64,000 bases of DNA from Brevibacterium picturae. GTDB lineage: Bacteria > Actinomycetota > Actinomycetes > Actinomycetales > Brevibacteriaceae. The DNA lies in contig NZ_LT629739.1 in NCBI RefSeq assembly GCF_900105045.1, positions 1,922,001 through 1,986,000 on the forward strand, read 5' to 3'. Position numbers and translations under genes: made by a program. Each line of letters begins with the position of its first letter. Within the stretch, counting starts at the first letter, position 1. The notes beneath the pieces were generated by a model. It worked only from the letters and a program-made list of their open reading frames with translations. It searched no databases and was not told the origin of the DNA. Below, one piece after another: positions 24,639 through 32,604 of the stretch.

Positions 24639-25011
24639 TGCTTCTCGCGTCGACGTGATGAACCGTCTGGGTCGCGCCATGGCCGATGCGACTCGCTCAC
24701 GAATTCTGCTCTCCCTGCTGGAGTCTCCCGGATACCCGGCACAGCTCGCCCGTGACCTGGGTCTGACTCGCACGAACGTCTCGAACCATCTCACCTGTCT
24801 GCGCGGATGCGGGATCGTCGTCGCCGAAGCAGAAGGTCGCCAGACCAGGTACGAGATCTCCGATCCTCACATCAGCGCGGCACTGAGTTCCCTGCTCGAT
24901 GTCACACTCGCCGTCGATGAGAATGCTCCCTGCCTCAACCCTTCCTGCACCGTGCCCGGATGCTGCGAGACCGCACCCGTCGATGCCAACGCCGGGACGA
25001 CCACCGCATGA
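24628..25011 (+). CDS. ArsR/SmtB-family metal sensor, CmtR-like
   Basis: This 127-residue winged-helix repressor has HTH AQLARDLGLTRTNVSNHLTC. Cysteines at positions 57 and 61 (CLRGC, recognition helix) and 102 (APCLNPSC) match the three Cd/Pb ligands of mycobacterial CmtR in spacing and number. Extra Cys occur at 107, 112 and 113. It probably senses soft metals (Cd, Pb, possibly Zn) and releases its start-codon operator. The next gene, a cation transporter, overlaps its stop by 4 nt. Confidence 0.9.
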   Translation: MLTIASRVDVMNRLGRAMADATRSRILLSLLESPGYPAQLARDLGLTRTNVSNHLTCLRGCGIVVAEAEGRQTRYEISDPHISAALSSLLDVTLAVDENAPCLNPSCTVPGCCETAPVDANAGTTTA

Positions 25012-25706
25012 ACGCTTCAGCGACAGCACCACCGCGCGTCCTGATCCTGCGTCGCCGTATCAGGATCGTCGTGGCGATCACCATCACTTGGAATGTCATC
25101 GAAGCCATCGTGGCCCTCATTGCAGGCGGGGCTGCCTCGTCGGCGGCCCTGATCGGCTTCGGCCTCGACTCAATCGTCGAGGTCCTCTCTGCAGCAGCCG
25201 TGGCCTGGCAGTTCGCTGCGCCCGATCCCGAGCGGAGAGAGAAATCAGCCCTGCGCGTGATCGCCGTGTCCTTCTTCGCCCTCGCGATCTACGTCAGCGT
25301 CGATGCGATCGCTTCCCTGGCCGGCCTGCGCGATCCGGAACATTCCACCGTCGGCATCGTCATCGCCGCCCTGAGTCTTCTCGTCATGCCCTTCCTCAGC
25401 TGGTTCGAACGTCGCACGGGTCGCGAACTCGGGTCCGCCTCGGCGGTCGCAGATTCCAAACAGACCCTGATCTGCACGTATCTCTCCGCCGCCCTGTTGG
25501 CAGGATTGCTGCTCAACAGCATCCTCGGGTGGGCATGGGCGGACTCCGTTGCCGCACTCGTCATCGCCGTCTTCGCCACCAGGGAGGGCATCGAAGCCTG
25601 GCGAGGCGACGCCTGCTGCGCCACTCCATTATCTGCCCTCACGGGTGAGCGCGAGATCGACGACTGCTGCGGCACCGATATCAGTGCGAGGGAAGATTCC
25701 CCGTGA
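25008..25706 (+). CDS. CDF-type cation efflux transporter
   Basis: This 232-residue protein has six hydrophobic helices and cation-diffusion-facilitator positions. GFGLDSIVE in helix 2 and ADSKQTLICTY...WADSVAALVIA in helices 5-6 carry Asp ligands, although the usual His partners are replaced. It lacks the roughly 80-residue cytoplasmic domain of most CDF proteins and instead ends in a Cys-containing tail (DACCATP, DDCCGTD) that may bind metal. ATGA overlap with the CmtR-like sensor indicates a metal-export operon. It overlaps the convergent SulP gene by 26 bp. Confidence 0.83.
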   Translation: MNASATAPPRVLILRRRIRIVVAITITWNVIEAIVALIAGGAASSAALIGFGLDSIVEVLSAAAVAWQFAAPDPERREKSALRVIAVSFFALAIYVSVDAIASLAGLRDPEHSTVGIVIAALSLLVMPFLSWFERRTGRELGSASAVADSKQTLICTYLSAALLAGLLLNSILGWAWADSVAALVIAVFATREGIEAWRGDACCATPLSALTGEREIDDCCGTDISAREDSP

Positions 25707-27195
25707 GCCGCCCGTGGAAGTCACTGCTGGCGTCATTGAATCCGACGATCTCCACGTCGGATTCGTGTTCGCGGAACTTCTGCTCGATCCCGTCGAGCGC
25801 CGCGACCGTCGAGGCGTCCCAGACGTGGGACTTCGACATGTCGATGATGACTTTCTCCGGGTCATCTGCGTATTCGAACTGCGTCGTGAGGTCGTTCGAT
25901 GACGCGAAGAACAACTCGCCGTCGACCGAATAATGCGCCGTCTTCCCGTCGGAGCTGAGCGTGCGGGAGACGGAGGTGAAGTGTGCGACGCGACGGACGA
26001 AGAGGATCGCCGCGACGAAGACACCGATGATGACTCCGATGGAGAGATTGTGGGTGATCAGCACCGGGATCACCGTAACGAGCATGACGATCGTCTCGCT
26101 CTTGGGCATCCGCTTGAGCGTCGAGGGCGCGATCGAGTGCCAGTCGAGGGTGAGGAAAGCGACCATGAACATGATCGCCACAAGCGCACCGATCGGGATC
26201 AGATTCATGATCGGCCCGAGGAACCAGACCATGATGAGCAGAAACACCCCTGCCATGAAGGTCGACACGCGGGTGCGGGCACCGGAGGCGCGCACGTTGA
26301 TCATGGTCTGACCGATCATGGCGCATCCGCCCATACCGCCGAACAGCCCGGACAGGATGTTCGCACCGCCCTGGCCCATGGCCTCGCGTGTCTTGCTGGA
26401 GTGCGTGTCGGTGATCTCGTCGACGAGCTTCGCAGTCATCAGCGACTCCATCAGCCCGACCGCTGCCACACCGAGCGCGTAGGGAGCGATGATCTGCAGA
26501 GTCTCGACGGTGAGCGGCACATCCGGGAAGAAGGGCAGCGGAGGGGCACCGGGCAGTCCCTCCTCACCGCTGAGTGCCGCGACGTCCTTGACATCGAATC
26601 CGAACAGCCAGACCACCATAGTCATCACGATGACGACGACCAATGGAGCAGGAATGGCCTTGGTCAGCTTCGGGAACAGCCACAGAATCACCAGGCTGAC
26701 CGCAATCATGGGATACATCATCCACGAGGCGCCCTTGAAATGCTCGAGCTGGGCAAGCGCGATGAGAATCGCCAGCGCGTTGACGAAGCCGACCATCACG
26801 CTGCGCGGGATGAAGCGCATCAGCTTTCCCACGCCCAAGGCGCCGAGGATCACCTGGAAGATGCCGCCCAGGATGACCGCCGCGATCAGGTAGTCGACGT
26901 TGTACTGCTCGGCGACCGGCTTGACGACGAGAGCGACGGCGGCGGTCGCACCGGTGATCATCGCGGGACGCCCGCCGAGGAAGGAGATGGAGATGGCCAT
27001 CACGATGGCGGAGAACAGGCCGACCTCTGCGGGAACGCCGGCGGCGAGGGCGAAGGCGATGGCTTCGGGGATGAGAGCGAGACCCACGACGATTCCGGCG
27101 AGGGTCTCCTTCGTGAACAGCTTCGGGTAACGCAGCGCGTCCATGACGGTCGGTCGTGGACGGTAGCGGTCCTTTTCGCGCATTTGCACGGACAT
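25681..27195 (-). CDS. SulP-family anion transporter with STAS domain
   Basis: This 504-residue protein is a SulP/SLC26 permease. A short N-terminus leads to LAGIVVGLALIPEAIAFA (helix 1) and the GLFSAIVMAISISFLGGRPAMITGATAA region. Helices continue to about residue 395, and a C-terminal STAS domain follows (VIIDMSKSHVWDASTVAALD). The family moves sulfate, bicarbonate or other anions. ATG 27195 has GGAGG 5 nt upstream, so the long open frame further up is not used. It is divergent from a MerR gene across a perfect dyad. Confidence 0.92.
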   Translation of the reverse strand: MSVQMREKDRYRPRPTVMDALRYPKLFTKETLAGIVVGLALIPEAIAFALAAGVPAEVGLFSAIVMAISISFLGGRPAMITGATAAVALVVKPVAEQYNVDYLIAAVILGGIFQVILGALGVGKLMRFIPRSVMVGFVNALAILIALAQLEHFKGASWMMYPMIAVSLVILWLFPKLTKAIPAPLVVVIVMTMVVWLFGFDVKDVAALSGEEGLPGAPPLPFFPDVPLTVETLQIIAPYALGVAAVGLMESLMTAKLVDEITDTHSSKTREAMGQGGANILSGLFGGMGGCAMIGQTMINVRASGARTRVSTFMAGVFLLIMVWFLGPIMNLIPIGALVAIMFMVAFLTLDWHSIAPSTLKRMPKSETIVMLVTVIPVLITHNLSIGVIIGVFVAAILFVRRVAHFTSVSRTLSSDGKTAHYSVDGELFFASSNDLTTQFEYADDPEKVIIDMSKSHVWDASTVAALDGIEQKFREHESDVEIVGFNDASSDFHGRLTGNLPSH

Positions 27196-27279
27196 GCGAC
27201 CTCCAGGCGGAGTGAGAGAATGCTGATTGACGGTGGCACGAGCGCGCCGAGGCGGACGAGAAGCACGTCCTCCGACAAA

Positions 27280-27296
27280 CCTACCGTTACGGTAGG
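27280..27296. promoter_or_regulatory. MerR operator dyad between SulP and MerR genes
   Basis: CCTACCGT-t-ACGGTAGG (27280-27296) is a perfect 17-bp dyad in the 128-bp divergent region. It lies 27 bp before the MerR start and 85 bp before the SulP start. It is the obvious binding site for the adjacent MerR protein. Confidence 0.75.
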
Positions 27297-27323
27297 GTTG
27301 AGGGCCAATCGAGGAGTGTGAAA

Positions 27324-27689
27324 GTGGCAGCAACCATCCACATCGGCGAGGTCGCCGACCGCACCGGACTATCGCTGCGGACTCTGCGTCACTACGACGA
27401 GATCGGTTTGGCGTCGCCGAGCGACCGGACGTCCGGCGGCTTCCGGCTCTACACGGAGACAGATGTCGAACACCTGCTCCTGGTGCGTCGGATGAAGCCC
27501 CTGGGCTTCTCATTGGAGCAGATGGGTGAGGTGCTGGCGGCGGCGGATGTGCTCGCCGGTGATCCCGATGACGCCGGAGCGCGGGCAACTCTGAATTCGT
27601 TCCTCACAGATGCACAGCAGCGCCGCGAGAAGCTCGACCGCCAGCTCTCAGCCGCAGATGAGCTGATTATGCGCCTGCGCAAGGTCTGA
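27324..27689 (+). CDS. MerR-family transcriptional regulator
   Basis: This 121-residue protein has the MerR HTH and wing (IGEVADRTGLSLRTLRHYDE, then SGGFRLYTETDVEHLLLVRR) and the dimer helix (LDRQLSAADELIMRLRKV). No Cys cluster for metal binding is present, so it is not a classical metal sensor. The GTG at 27324 is chosen because GAGGAG (27311-27316) lies 7 nt upstream. A GTG two codons earlier would be too close. It likely controls the divergent SulP permease. Confidence 0.88.
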   Translation: MAATIHIGEVADRTGLSLRTLRHYDEIGLASPSDRTSGGFRLYTETDVEHLLLVRRMKPLGFSLEQMGEVLAAADVLAGDPDDAGARATLNSFLTDAQQRREKLDRQLSAADELIMRLRKV

Positions 27690-27703
27690 CTCTCCGGACA
27701 CGA

Positions 27704-27749
27704 AACAGCCCTCCACCTTGGCCCCGAAGGGTCCCGGTGAAGGGCTGTT
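27704..27749. terminator. hairpin between MerR and tRNA-Leu genes
   Basis: AACAGCCCTCCACC (27704-27717) pairs with GGTGAAGGGCTGTT (27736-27749) except for one mismatch. The stem is 14 bp with an 18-nt loop. It lies between convergent transcripts, 15 bp past the MerR stop and 9 bp from the tRNA 3' end, and could end both. There is no T-tract. Confidence 0.7.
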
Positions 27750-27757
27750 GTCCGCTG

Positions 27758-27841
<84 letters not shown>

Positions 27842-28239
27842 GAACAAGAGAAAACTCTAGCATCGCAACCGGCAATCATAAAACCGAGACGATCGGAAAC
27901 GCCCGAAACGTGTCGACGTTCACATTCCTTGTCTTCACTGCCGCCCACTTTCGTGACTCGCCACTCATTTCCCATGACATCAGTGCTCGTGAGAGGCTCA
28001 TGGAGTACTCAGCCCTCCTGCCTAAGCTGGACGACTGCCGGGAATCCGAACAGACCTCGGCCCCGAAATGCCCAGTGACGTGAGTTGAGAGCTTCACCGC
28101 GTTAGGATTGGGTGTTGGTGTCTCCGTCTCGGTGTCCTTTTCCGGGGCCGGATGCACCGAGACAGACCCGCTCGGACACACAGTCCGGGCTGGTGGCGAA
28201 CGGTTCGTCACGCGCACGACACCTGGATGAGGAGGTGCC
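27842..28239. other. 398-bp intergenic region upstream of the fhaA operon
   Basis: No convincing gene is seen in this stretch; open frames are short or end in the tRNA. It should hold the tRNA promoter (left end, minus strand) and the promoter of the seven-gene fhaA-pknB operon. A possible -10 TAGGAT is at 28103-28108 with a weak GTGAGT box 17 nt upstream, which would give a leader of about 125 nt. Confidence 0.4.
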
Positions 28240-29100
28240 ATGGGGATTCTCGATCGTTTCGAGAAGGGATTGGAGAATGTCGTCAACGGCGCCTTCGCCA
28301 AAGCGTTCCGCTCACAGGTGGAACCGGTCGAACTGGCCGGCTCTCTGCGACGCGAAGCCGATAACAAGGCCGCAGTGGTCTCGCGCGGACGAACACTGAC
28401 CGCCAACCACTACAGCATCGAGCTCTCTCCCACGGACTTCGACCGTCTCTCGGGCCTCGAGAACGAACTCCGCTCCGACCTGCGACAGGTCATCGGCGAT
28501 CACGCGGTCGAGCAGGCCTACAGCTTCGTCGGTCCCGTCTCCGTCGAATTCGTCGAAGCCGACGACCTCGACACCGGGATGTACCGTGTCGTCTCCAGCA
28601 CTCAACGACCCGATGGATCTCCCGCAGCCCAACCCGCCAACCGCGTCGGCTACGATCCGGTCTCGCGTTCACACAACATCGTGGGCGAAGGACAGGCGAA
28701 CTCCGGATCCCGTCCGGTTCCTCCCAGACGCACTCCCGAACCGGCAGCCGCGAGCAGACCGCCGTCGGCTCCGGTGCGACAGGCGACTCCAGCCCGAGCC
28801 CGTACGATCGCCGCGAGCGTGATCATCCACGGACAGACCTACGACCTGCGTCAGGGCACGAACGTCTTCGGCCGTTCCTCGTCCAGCTCCGACTACGTCA
28901 TCGACGACCCCGGCGTCTCCCGTCGGCACTTCGAGATCACCGTCGAACGCGATCATGCGGTCGCGGGCGACCTCGGATCGACCAACGGAACCCTTCTGCG
29001 CGGACGCAAGCTCACCTCGGCGAACCTCTCCGACGGTGACGTCCTTATGGCCGGAGACGCAGAAGTCCGCTACCACCAGATCGAGCAGGATGCCCAGTGA
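28240..29100 (+). CDS. fhaA: FhaA: DUF3662 and FHA-domain protein
   Basis: This 286-residue cytoplasmic scaffold begins with a DUF3662 domain (GILDRFEKGLENVVNGAFAK, residues 1-110). A Pro/Ala linker and a C-terminal FHA domain follow (residues about 190-280; NVFGRSSSSSDYVIDDPGVSRRHF in two parts, then DLGSTNGTLLRGRKL). FHA domains bind phosphothreonine. In mycobacteria FhaA binds phosphorylated MviN and kinases to control peptidoglycan synthesis. AGGAGG lies 4 nt before the ATG. It opens the operon and overlaps fhaB by 4 nt (GTGA). Confidence 0.95.
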   Translation: MGILDRFEKGLENVVNGAFAKAFRSQVEPVELAGSLRREADNKAAVVSRGRTLTANHYSIELSPTDFDRLSGLENELRSDLRQVIGDHAVEQAYSFVGPVSVEFVEADDLDTGMYRVVSSTQRPDGSPAAQPANRVGYDPVSRSHNIVGEGQANSGSRPVPPRRTPEPAAASRPPSAPVRQATPARARTIAASVIIHGQTYDLRQGTNVFGRSSSSSDYVIDDPGVSRRHFEITVERDHAVAGDLGSTNGTLLRGRKLTSANLSDGDVLMAGDAEVRYHQIEQDAQ

Positions 29101-29609
29101 GCGAGTTCACCGTCACCGTCTTCCGGTTCGCCTTCTTCATCATCCTCTGGCTCTTCGTTTTCGGCGTCGCCGGAGTGCTGCGCCGCGACATCTTCGGCCC
29201 CAAGAAAGGGCCCCGGAAATCCCGCCGAGGCGGCAAGGCCTCCCGTAACGCGGCTCCGACGCCGGCACCGAGCAGACCGACGCCAGCACCGGCGCCCGCT
29301 CCAGCACGGCCACAGGCTCATCCGGGCTCCGTCCGGGTCACCGCCGGGCCCTTGGCCGGAACGTTGGTCACTCTCTCCGGGGCACCCGTGACCTTCGGGC
29401 GCGCGCCGGACAACACGATCGTCATCAGCGATGACTTCGCCTCCAGCCACCATGCGCGAATCGTGGCCGCCAACGGCTCCTGGGTCCTCGAGGACCTCGG
29501 GTCGACGAACGGCACGATCGTCGACGGCTCGCCCATGCATTCGCCGATCAGCCTGCGGATCGGCACCCAGATCACCATCGGCCATACGACGCTGGAGACC
29601 CAATCGTGA
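29097..29609 (+). CDS. fhaB: FhaB (FipA-type) membrane FHA-domain protein
   Basis: This 170-residue protein has an N-terminal transmembrane helix (FRFAFFIILWLFVFGVAGVL), a basic Pro/Ala-rich linker (residues 35-78) and an FHA domain (VTFGRAPDNTIVISDDFASS, then HHARIV, DLGSTNGTIVDG). It probably tethers phosphothreonine-marked division or wall-synthesis proteins to the membrane. GTG start and 4-nt overlaps with fhaA and pstP point to tight co-translation. Confidence 0.95.
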   Translation: MSEFTVTVFRFAFFIILWLFVFGVAGVLRRDIFGPKKGPRKSRRGGKASRNAAPTPAPSRPTPAPAPAPARPQAHPGSVRVTAGPLAGTLVTLSGAPVTFGRAPDNTIVISDDFASSHHARIVAANGSWVLEDLGSTNGTIVDGSPMHSPISLRIGTQITIGHTTLETQS

Positions 29610-31060
29610 CGACCGAAGGTACGATCACCCTCCGCTCAGCAGCCCGGTCTCACACCGGGCTGGTGCGTAAGAACAACCAGGATTCCGGCTATGCGGGTCC
29701 GAATTTCTTGCTCATCGCTGACGGAATGGGCGGTCACGCAGGCGGTGACGTCGCCTCGGCGATCACGGTCTCCCGCCTGGCCGACCTCGATCGTGAACCC
29801 AGCGGCGAGGACGCTCTGGAGATCCTGCGCACCTCGATCCTCGAGGCCAACGACCGCATCTGCCGCGGTGTCGCCGAACAGCCCGAACTCGCCGGCATGG
29901 GCACGACCGTCACCGCCCTGCTGCGGGCTCCGGGCAATCGCTTCGCCCTAGCCCACATCGGCGACTCCCGCGGCTACGTGCTGCGCGACGGCGAACTGCA
30001 GACCGTCACCCACGATCACACCTTCGTCCAGATGCTCGTCGACGAAGGCCGCATCACCCCTGATGAGGCGGAGACCCACCCACAGCGGTCGGTCGTCATG
30101 AAGGTCCTCGGCGACGTCGGCGCCTCCCCCGATCTCGACCTCACCCTCCGCGAAGCCCACGTCGGCGATCGCTGGATGCTCTGCTCGGACGGGCTGACCG
30201 GCTTCGCCGACGTCGACGACATCGCACGCCTCCTCACCGACGTCTCCGACCCCGATGAGTGCTGCCGCCAACTCATCGACCTGGCCCTGGCCGGGGGCGG
30301 TGCCGACAACGTCACCGTCGTCATCGGCGACGTGCTCGAGGGCACCGTCGACACCGTGCAGGGCAACTCGGTCGGCTCCGTCCACGTCAACCCCCAGTAC
30401 GCGGCGATCGGCACGAACACCGACGCTGAGGAGGCCCCCGCCGAGACACAGCCCCATTACGGTGACGGTGACCTCCCCACCGACACCGTGCCCCTGCAGG
30501 CGGTGTCCGACTCCGACAAGCAGGAGCCCACCGCCGAGGTGATCCCACCCTCACAGCGCACGGCCACGGAGACATCCGACAGGGACCAACCCACAGAGGA
30601 GGATGACCTCGACGCTGACGACGACGAGGTCGAAAAACGGTCCTACCTGGGGTGGATCATCGCCGCCATCGTCATCATCGCGATCGCCGTGGGCGGAATC
30701 TTCGCCTACAACTACATGAACAACCACTACTACCTGACGAACCTCGACGGGAAAGTCACCCTCTACCGAGGCCTCGACACGACTCTGGGGCCCATCGAAC
30801 TCAGCCAGCTCGAGGACACCACCGACATCGAAGTCGGCACCCTCAACAGCTTCTCGCAGGACCGTCTGCGCAGCTCCATCCAGGCCGATTCCCGTGACGA
30901 AGCCGATCGCATCATCGAGAACCTGCGCCAGGAAGCCGAGCGGTCGGGCGGAGTCTCGGGCAATGTCCAGGACGCCACGAGTCCCAGCGATCCCGCGCCA
31001 TCGCCGCCGAGCTCTCGAACAGTCGATCCCAGTGATGCCATCACTGAGGAGTCTCAGTGA
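29606..31060 (+). CDS. pstP: PstP: PP2C-family Ser/Thr phosphatase
   Basis: This 484-residue membrane phosphatase has an N-terminal PP2C domain (residues about 5-240). Metal-binding Asp occur in LIADGMGGHAGG, IGDSRGYVLRDG, LCSDGLTGF and GGGADNVTVVI. An acidic linker, a transmembrane helix (GWIIAAIVIIAIAVGGIFAY, residues about 348-368) and a 110-residue extracytoplasmic part follow. It dephosphorylates PknA/PknB and their targets. It overlaps its neighbours by 1-4 nt within the kinase operon. Confidence 0.95.
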   Translation: MTTEGTITLRSAARSHTGLVRKNNQDSGYAGPNFLLIADGMGGHAGGDVASAITVSRLADLDREPSGEDALEILRTSILEANDRICRGVAEQPELAGMGTTVTALLRAPGNRFALAHIGDSRGYVLRDGELQTVTHDHTFVQMLVDEGRITPDEAETHPQRSVVMKVLGDVGASPDLDLTLREAHVGDRWMLCSDGLTGFADVDDIARLLTDVSDPDECCRQLIDLALAGGGADNVTVVIGDVLEGTVDTVQGNSVGSVHVNPQYAAIGTNTDAEEAPAETQPHYGDGDLPTDTVPLQAVSDSDKQEPTAEVIPPSQRTATETSDRDQPTEEDDLDADDDEVEKRSYLGWIIAAIVIIAIAVGGIFAYNYMNNHYYLTNLDGKVTLYRGLDTTLGPIELSQLEDTTDIEVGTLNSFSQDRLRSSIQADSRDEADRIIENLRQEAERSGGVSGNVQDATSPSDPAPSPPSSRTVDPSDAITEESQ

Positions 31061-32604
31061 TGTCCGAGAACCCCAATCAAGCCGCGCGGCCACGGCCTTA
31101 TCGCTTGGCTGAACTCGGCCTGCTCATCCTCGCCATCGCCGTGGCCACCAGCGCCTATGCCCTCGTAGGACTCGGCGTCGAGGACACGATCCCCGCCAAT
31201 GTCTACCAGTACGCGGCATGGTTGGCCGCACTCGGCCTCATCATCCACGTCGTCGTGTGGTGGAAGGCCAAATACGCCGACCCCGTCCTCGTCCCGATCG
31301 CGGTCCTGCTCAACGGCCTGGGCCTGGCGATGATCTACCGGGTCGACCTCGGCCGGGACGAGTACCAGAACAGCGGAGTGTCACAGCTGATCTGGATGAC
31401 GCTGGGCGTGGCCCTGGCCGTGGGCATCATCATCTTCCTGGGCGACCACAGGTGGCTGCGCCGCTACACCTTCGTCTCCGGGTTCGCTGCGCTCATCTTC
31501 CTCCTCCTCCCACTGATTCCGGGCCTCGGCAGGACGGTCAACGGTGCGCGCATCTGGATCGGCGTCGGTTCGATGTCCTTCCAGCCCGGTGAGATCGCGA
31601 AGATCCTGCTGGCCATCTTCTTCGCCGGCTACCTCGTGTCCTACCGTGACCAATTGGTCCTGGCCGGGCCGAAGATCCTCGGCATCCGGTTCCCGCGTCT
31701 GCGTGACTTCGGACCCATCGTCATCGCCTGGGTGGCCAGCGTCGGCATCCTCGTCTTCGAGAAGGACCTGGGCACCTCGTTGCTGTTCTTCGGCCTGTTC
31801 GTGGCTATGCTCTACGTTGCGACCAGCAAGGTCTCCTGGATCATCCTCGGCCTCGGCTTCTTCGCCGCCGGCGCCGTCGCCGCGACCTTTCTCTTCTCCC
31901 ACGTCCAGCAGCGTGTCTCCGGTTGGCTCAATGCGCTCACCGCCGAGGAATACAACAAATCCCCTGGTGGTTCGTACCAGCTGGTCCAGGGCCTGTTCGG
32001 CATGTCCAACGGTGGGCTGACCGGGACCGGGCTCGGCGAGGGCCGACCCAATATGGTCCCCTACGCAGAATCCGACTTCATCTATGCCAGCCTCGGCGAG
32101 GAACTGGGCATGGCGGGACTCTTCGTCATCCTGCTCTGCTACCTGTTCATCTTCCAGCGCGGCATCAAGACTGCCCAGCAGCTGCGCGACGGCTTCGGCA
32201 CACTGCTGGCCACCGGGCTGAGCTTCACGATCGCCCTGCAGGTCTTCGTCGTCGTCGGCGGCGTCACCCGCCTCATCCCACTCACGGGTCTGACCACGCC
32301 GTTCCTGGCCCAGGGCGGGTCCTCACTGATCGCGAACTGGATGATCATCGCCCTGCTCCTGCGCATCTCCGACAATGCGAGGCGACCGGTAGAAGAGTTC
32401 CACACCGGTGTCCTCAAGATCACGGAGGACCCGGACGAGCGCACCGCCTCGGCGCGGGAAGCCGGGAACCACAACGACACGAAACGTGGTGTCGAGGGCT
32501 CAGACGAAGCGCCGACGACCAACCTCGGCGCGGCCGATCTCGATTCCACCGGGCCCGATGAGGCCCCCACAACCAATCTGGGCACGACCGGAGGTGAACG
32601 ATGA
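31060..32604 (+). CDS. rodA: RodA/FtsW-family SEDS peptidoglycan polymerase
   Basis: This 514-residue polytopic protein has the SEDS signatures KAKYADPVLVPIAVLLNGLG, GARIWIGVGSMSFQPGEIAK and EKDLGTSLLFFGLF (catalytic Asp). LGEELGMAGLF and GLTTPFLAQGGSSLIANW follow near the end. A 65-residue Asp/Glu/Thr-rich tail contains two copies of DEAPTTNLG. It polymerises glycan strands with the partner transpeptidase PbpA. The ATG at 31060 is preferred over the adjacent GTG because GAGGAG lies 8 nt upstream. Start and stop share a base with pstP. Confidence 0.95.
   Translation: MSENPNQAARPRPYRLAELGLLILAIAVATSAYALVGLGVEDTIPANVYQYAAWLAALGLIIHVVVWWKAKYADPVLVPIAVLLNGLGLAMIYRVDLGRDEYQNSGVSQLIWMTLGVALAVGIIIFLGDHRWLRRYTFVSGFAALIFLLLPLIPGLGRTVNGARIWIGVGSMSFQPGEIAKILLAIFFAGYLVSYRDQLVLAGPKILGIRFPRLRDFGPIVIAWVASVGILVFEKDLGTSLLFFGLFVAMLYVATSKVSWIILGLGFFAAGAVAATFLFSHVQQRVSGWLNALTAEEYNKSPGGSYQLVQGLFGMSNGGLTGTGLGEGRPNMVPYAESDFIYASLGEELGMAGLFVILLCYLFIFQRGIKTAQQLRDGFGTLLATGLSFTIALQVFVVVGGVTRLIPLTGLTTPFLAQGGSSLIANWMIIALLLRISDNARRPVEEFHTGVLKITEDPDERTASAREAGNHNDTKRGVEGSDEAPTTNLGAADLDSTGPDEAPTTNLGTTGGER

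Noticed and set aside
25933..27321. 462-residue plus-strand frame
   Set aside because: It is antisense to the well-defined SulP gene; its His/Asp/Glu-rich composition is the usual shadow of high-GC coding DNA.
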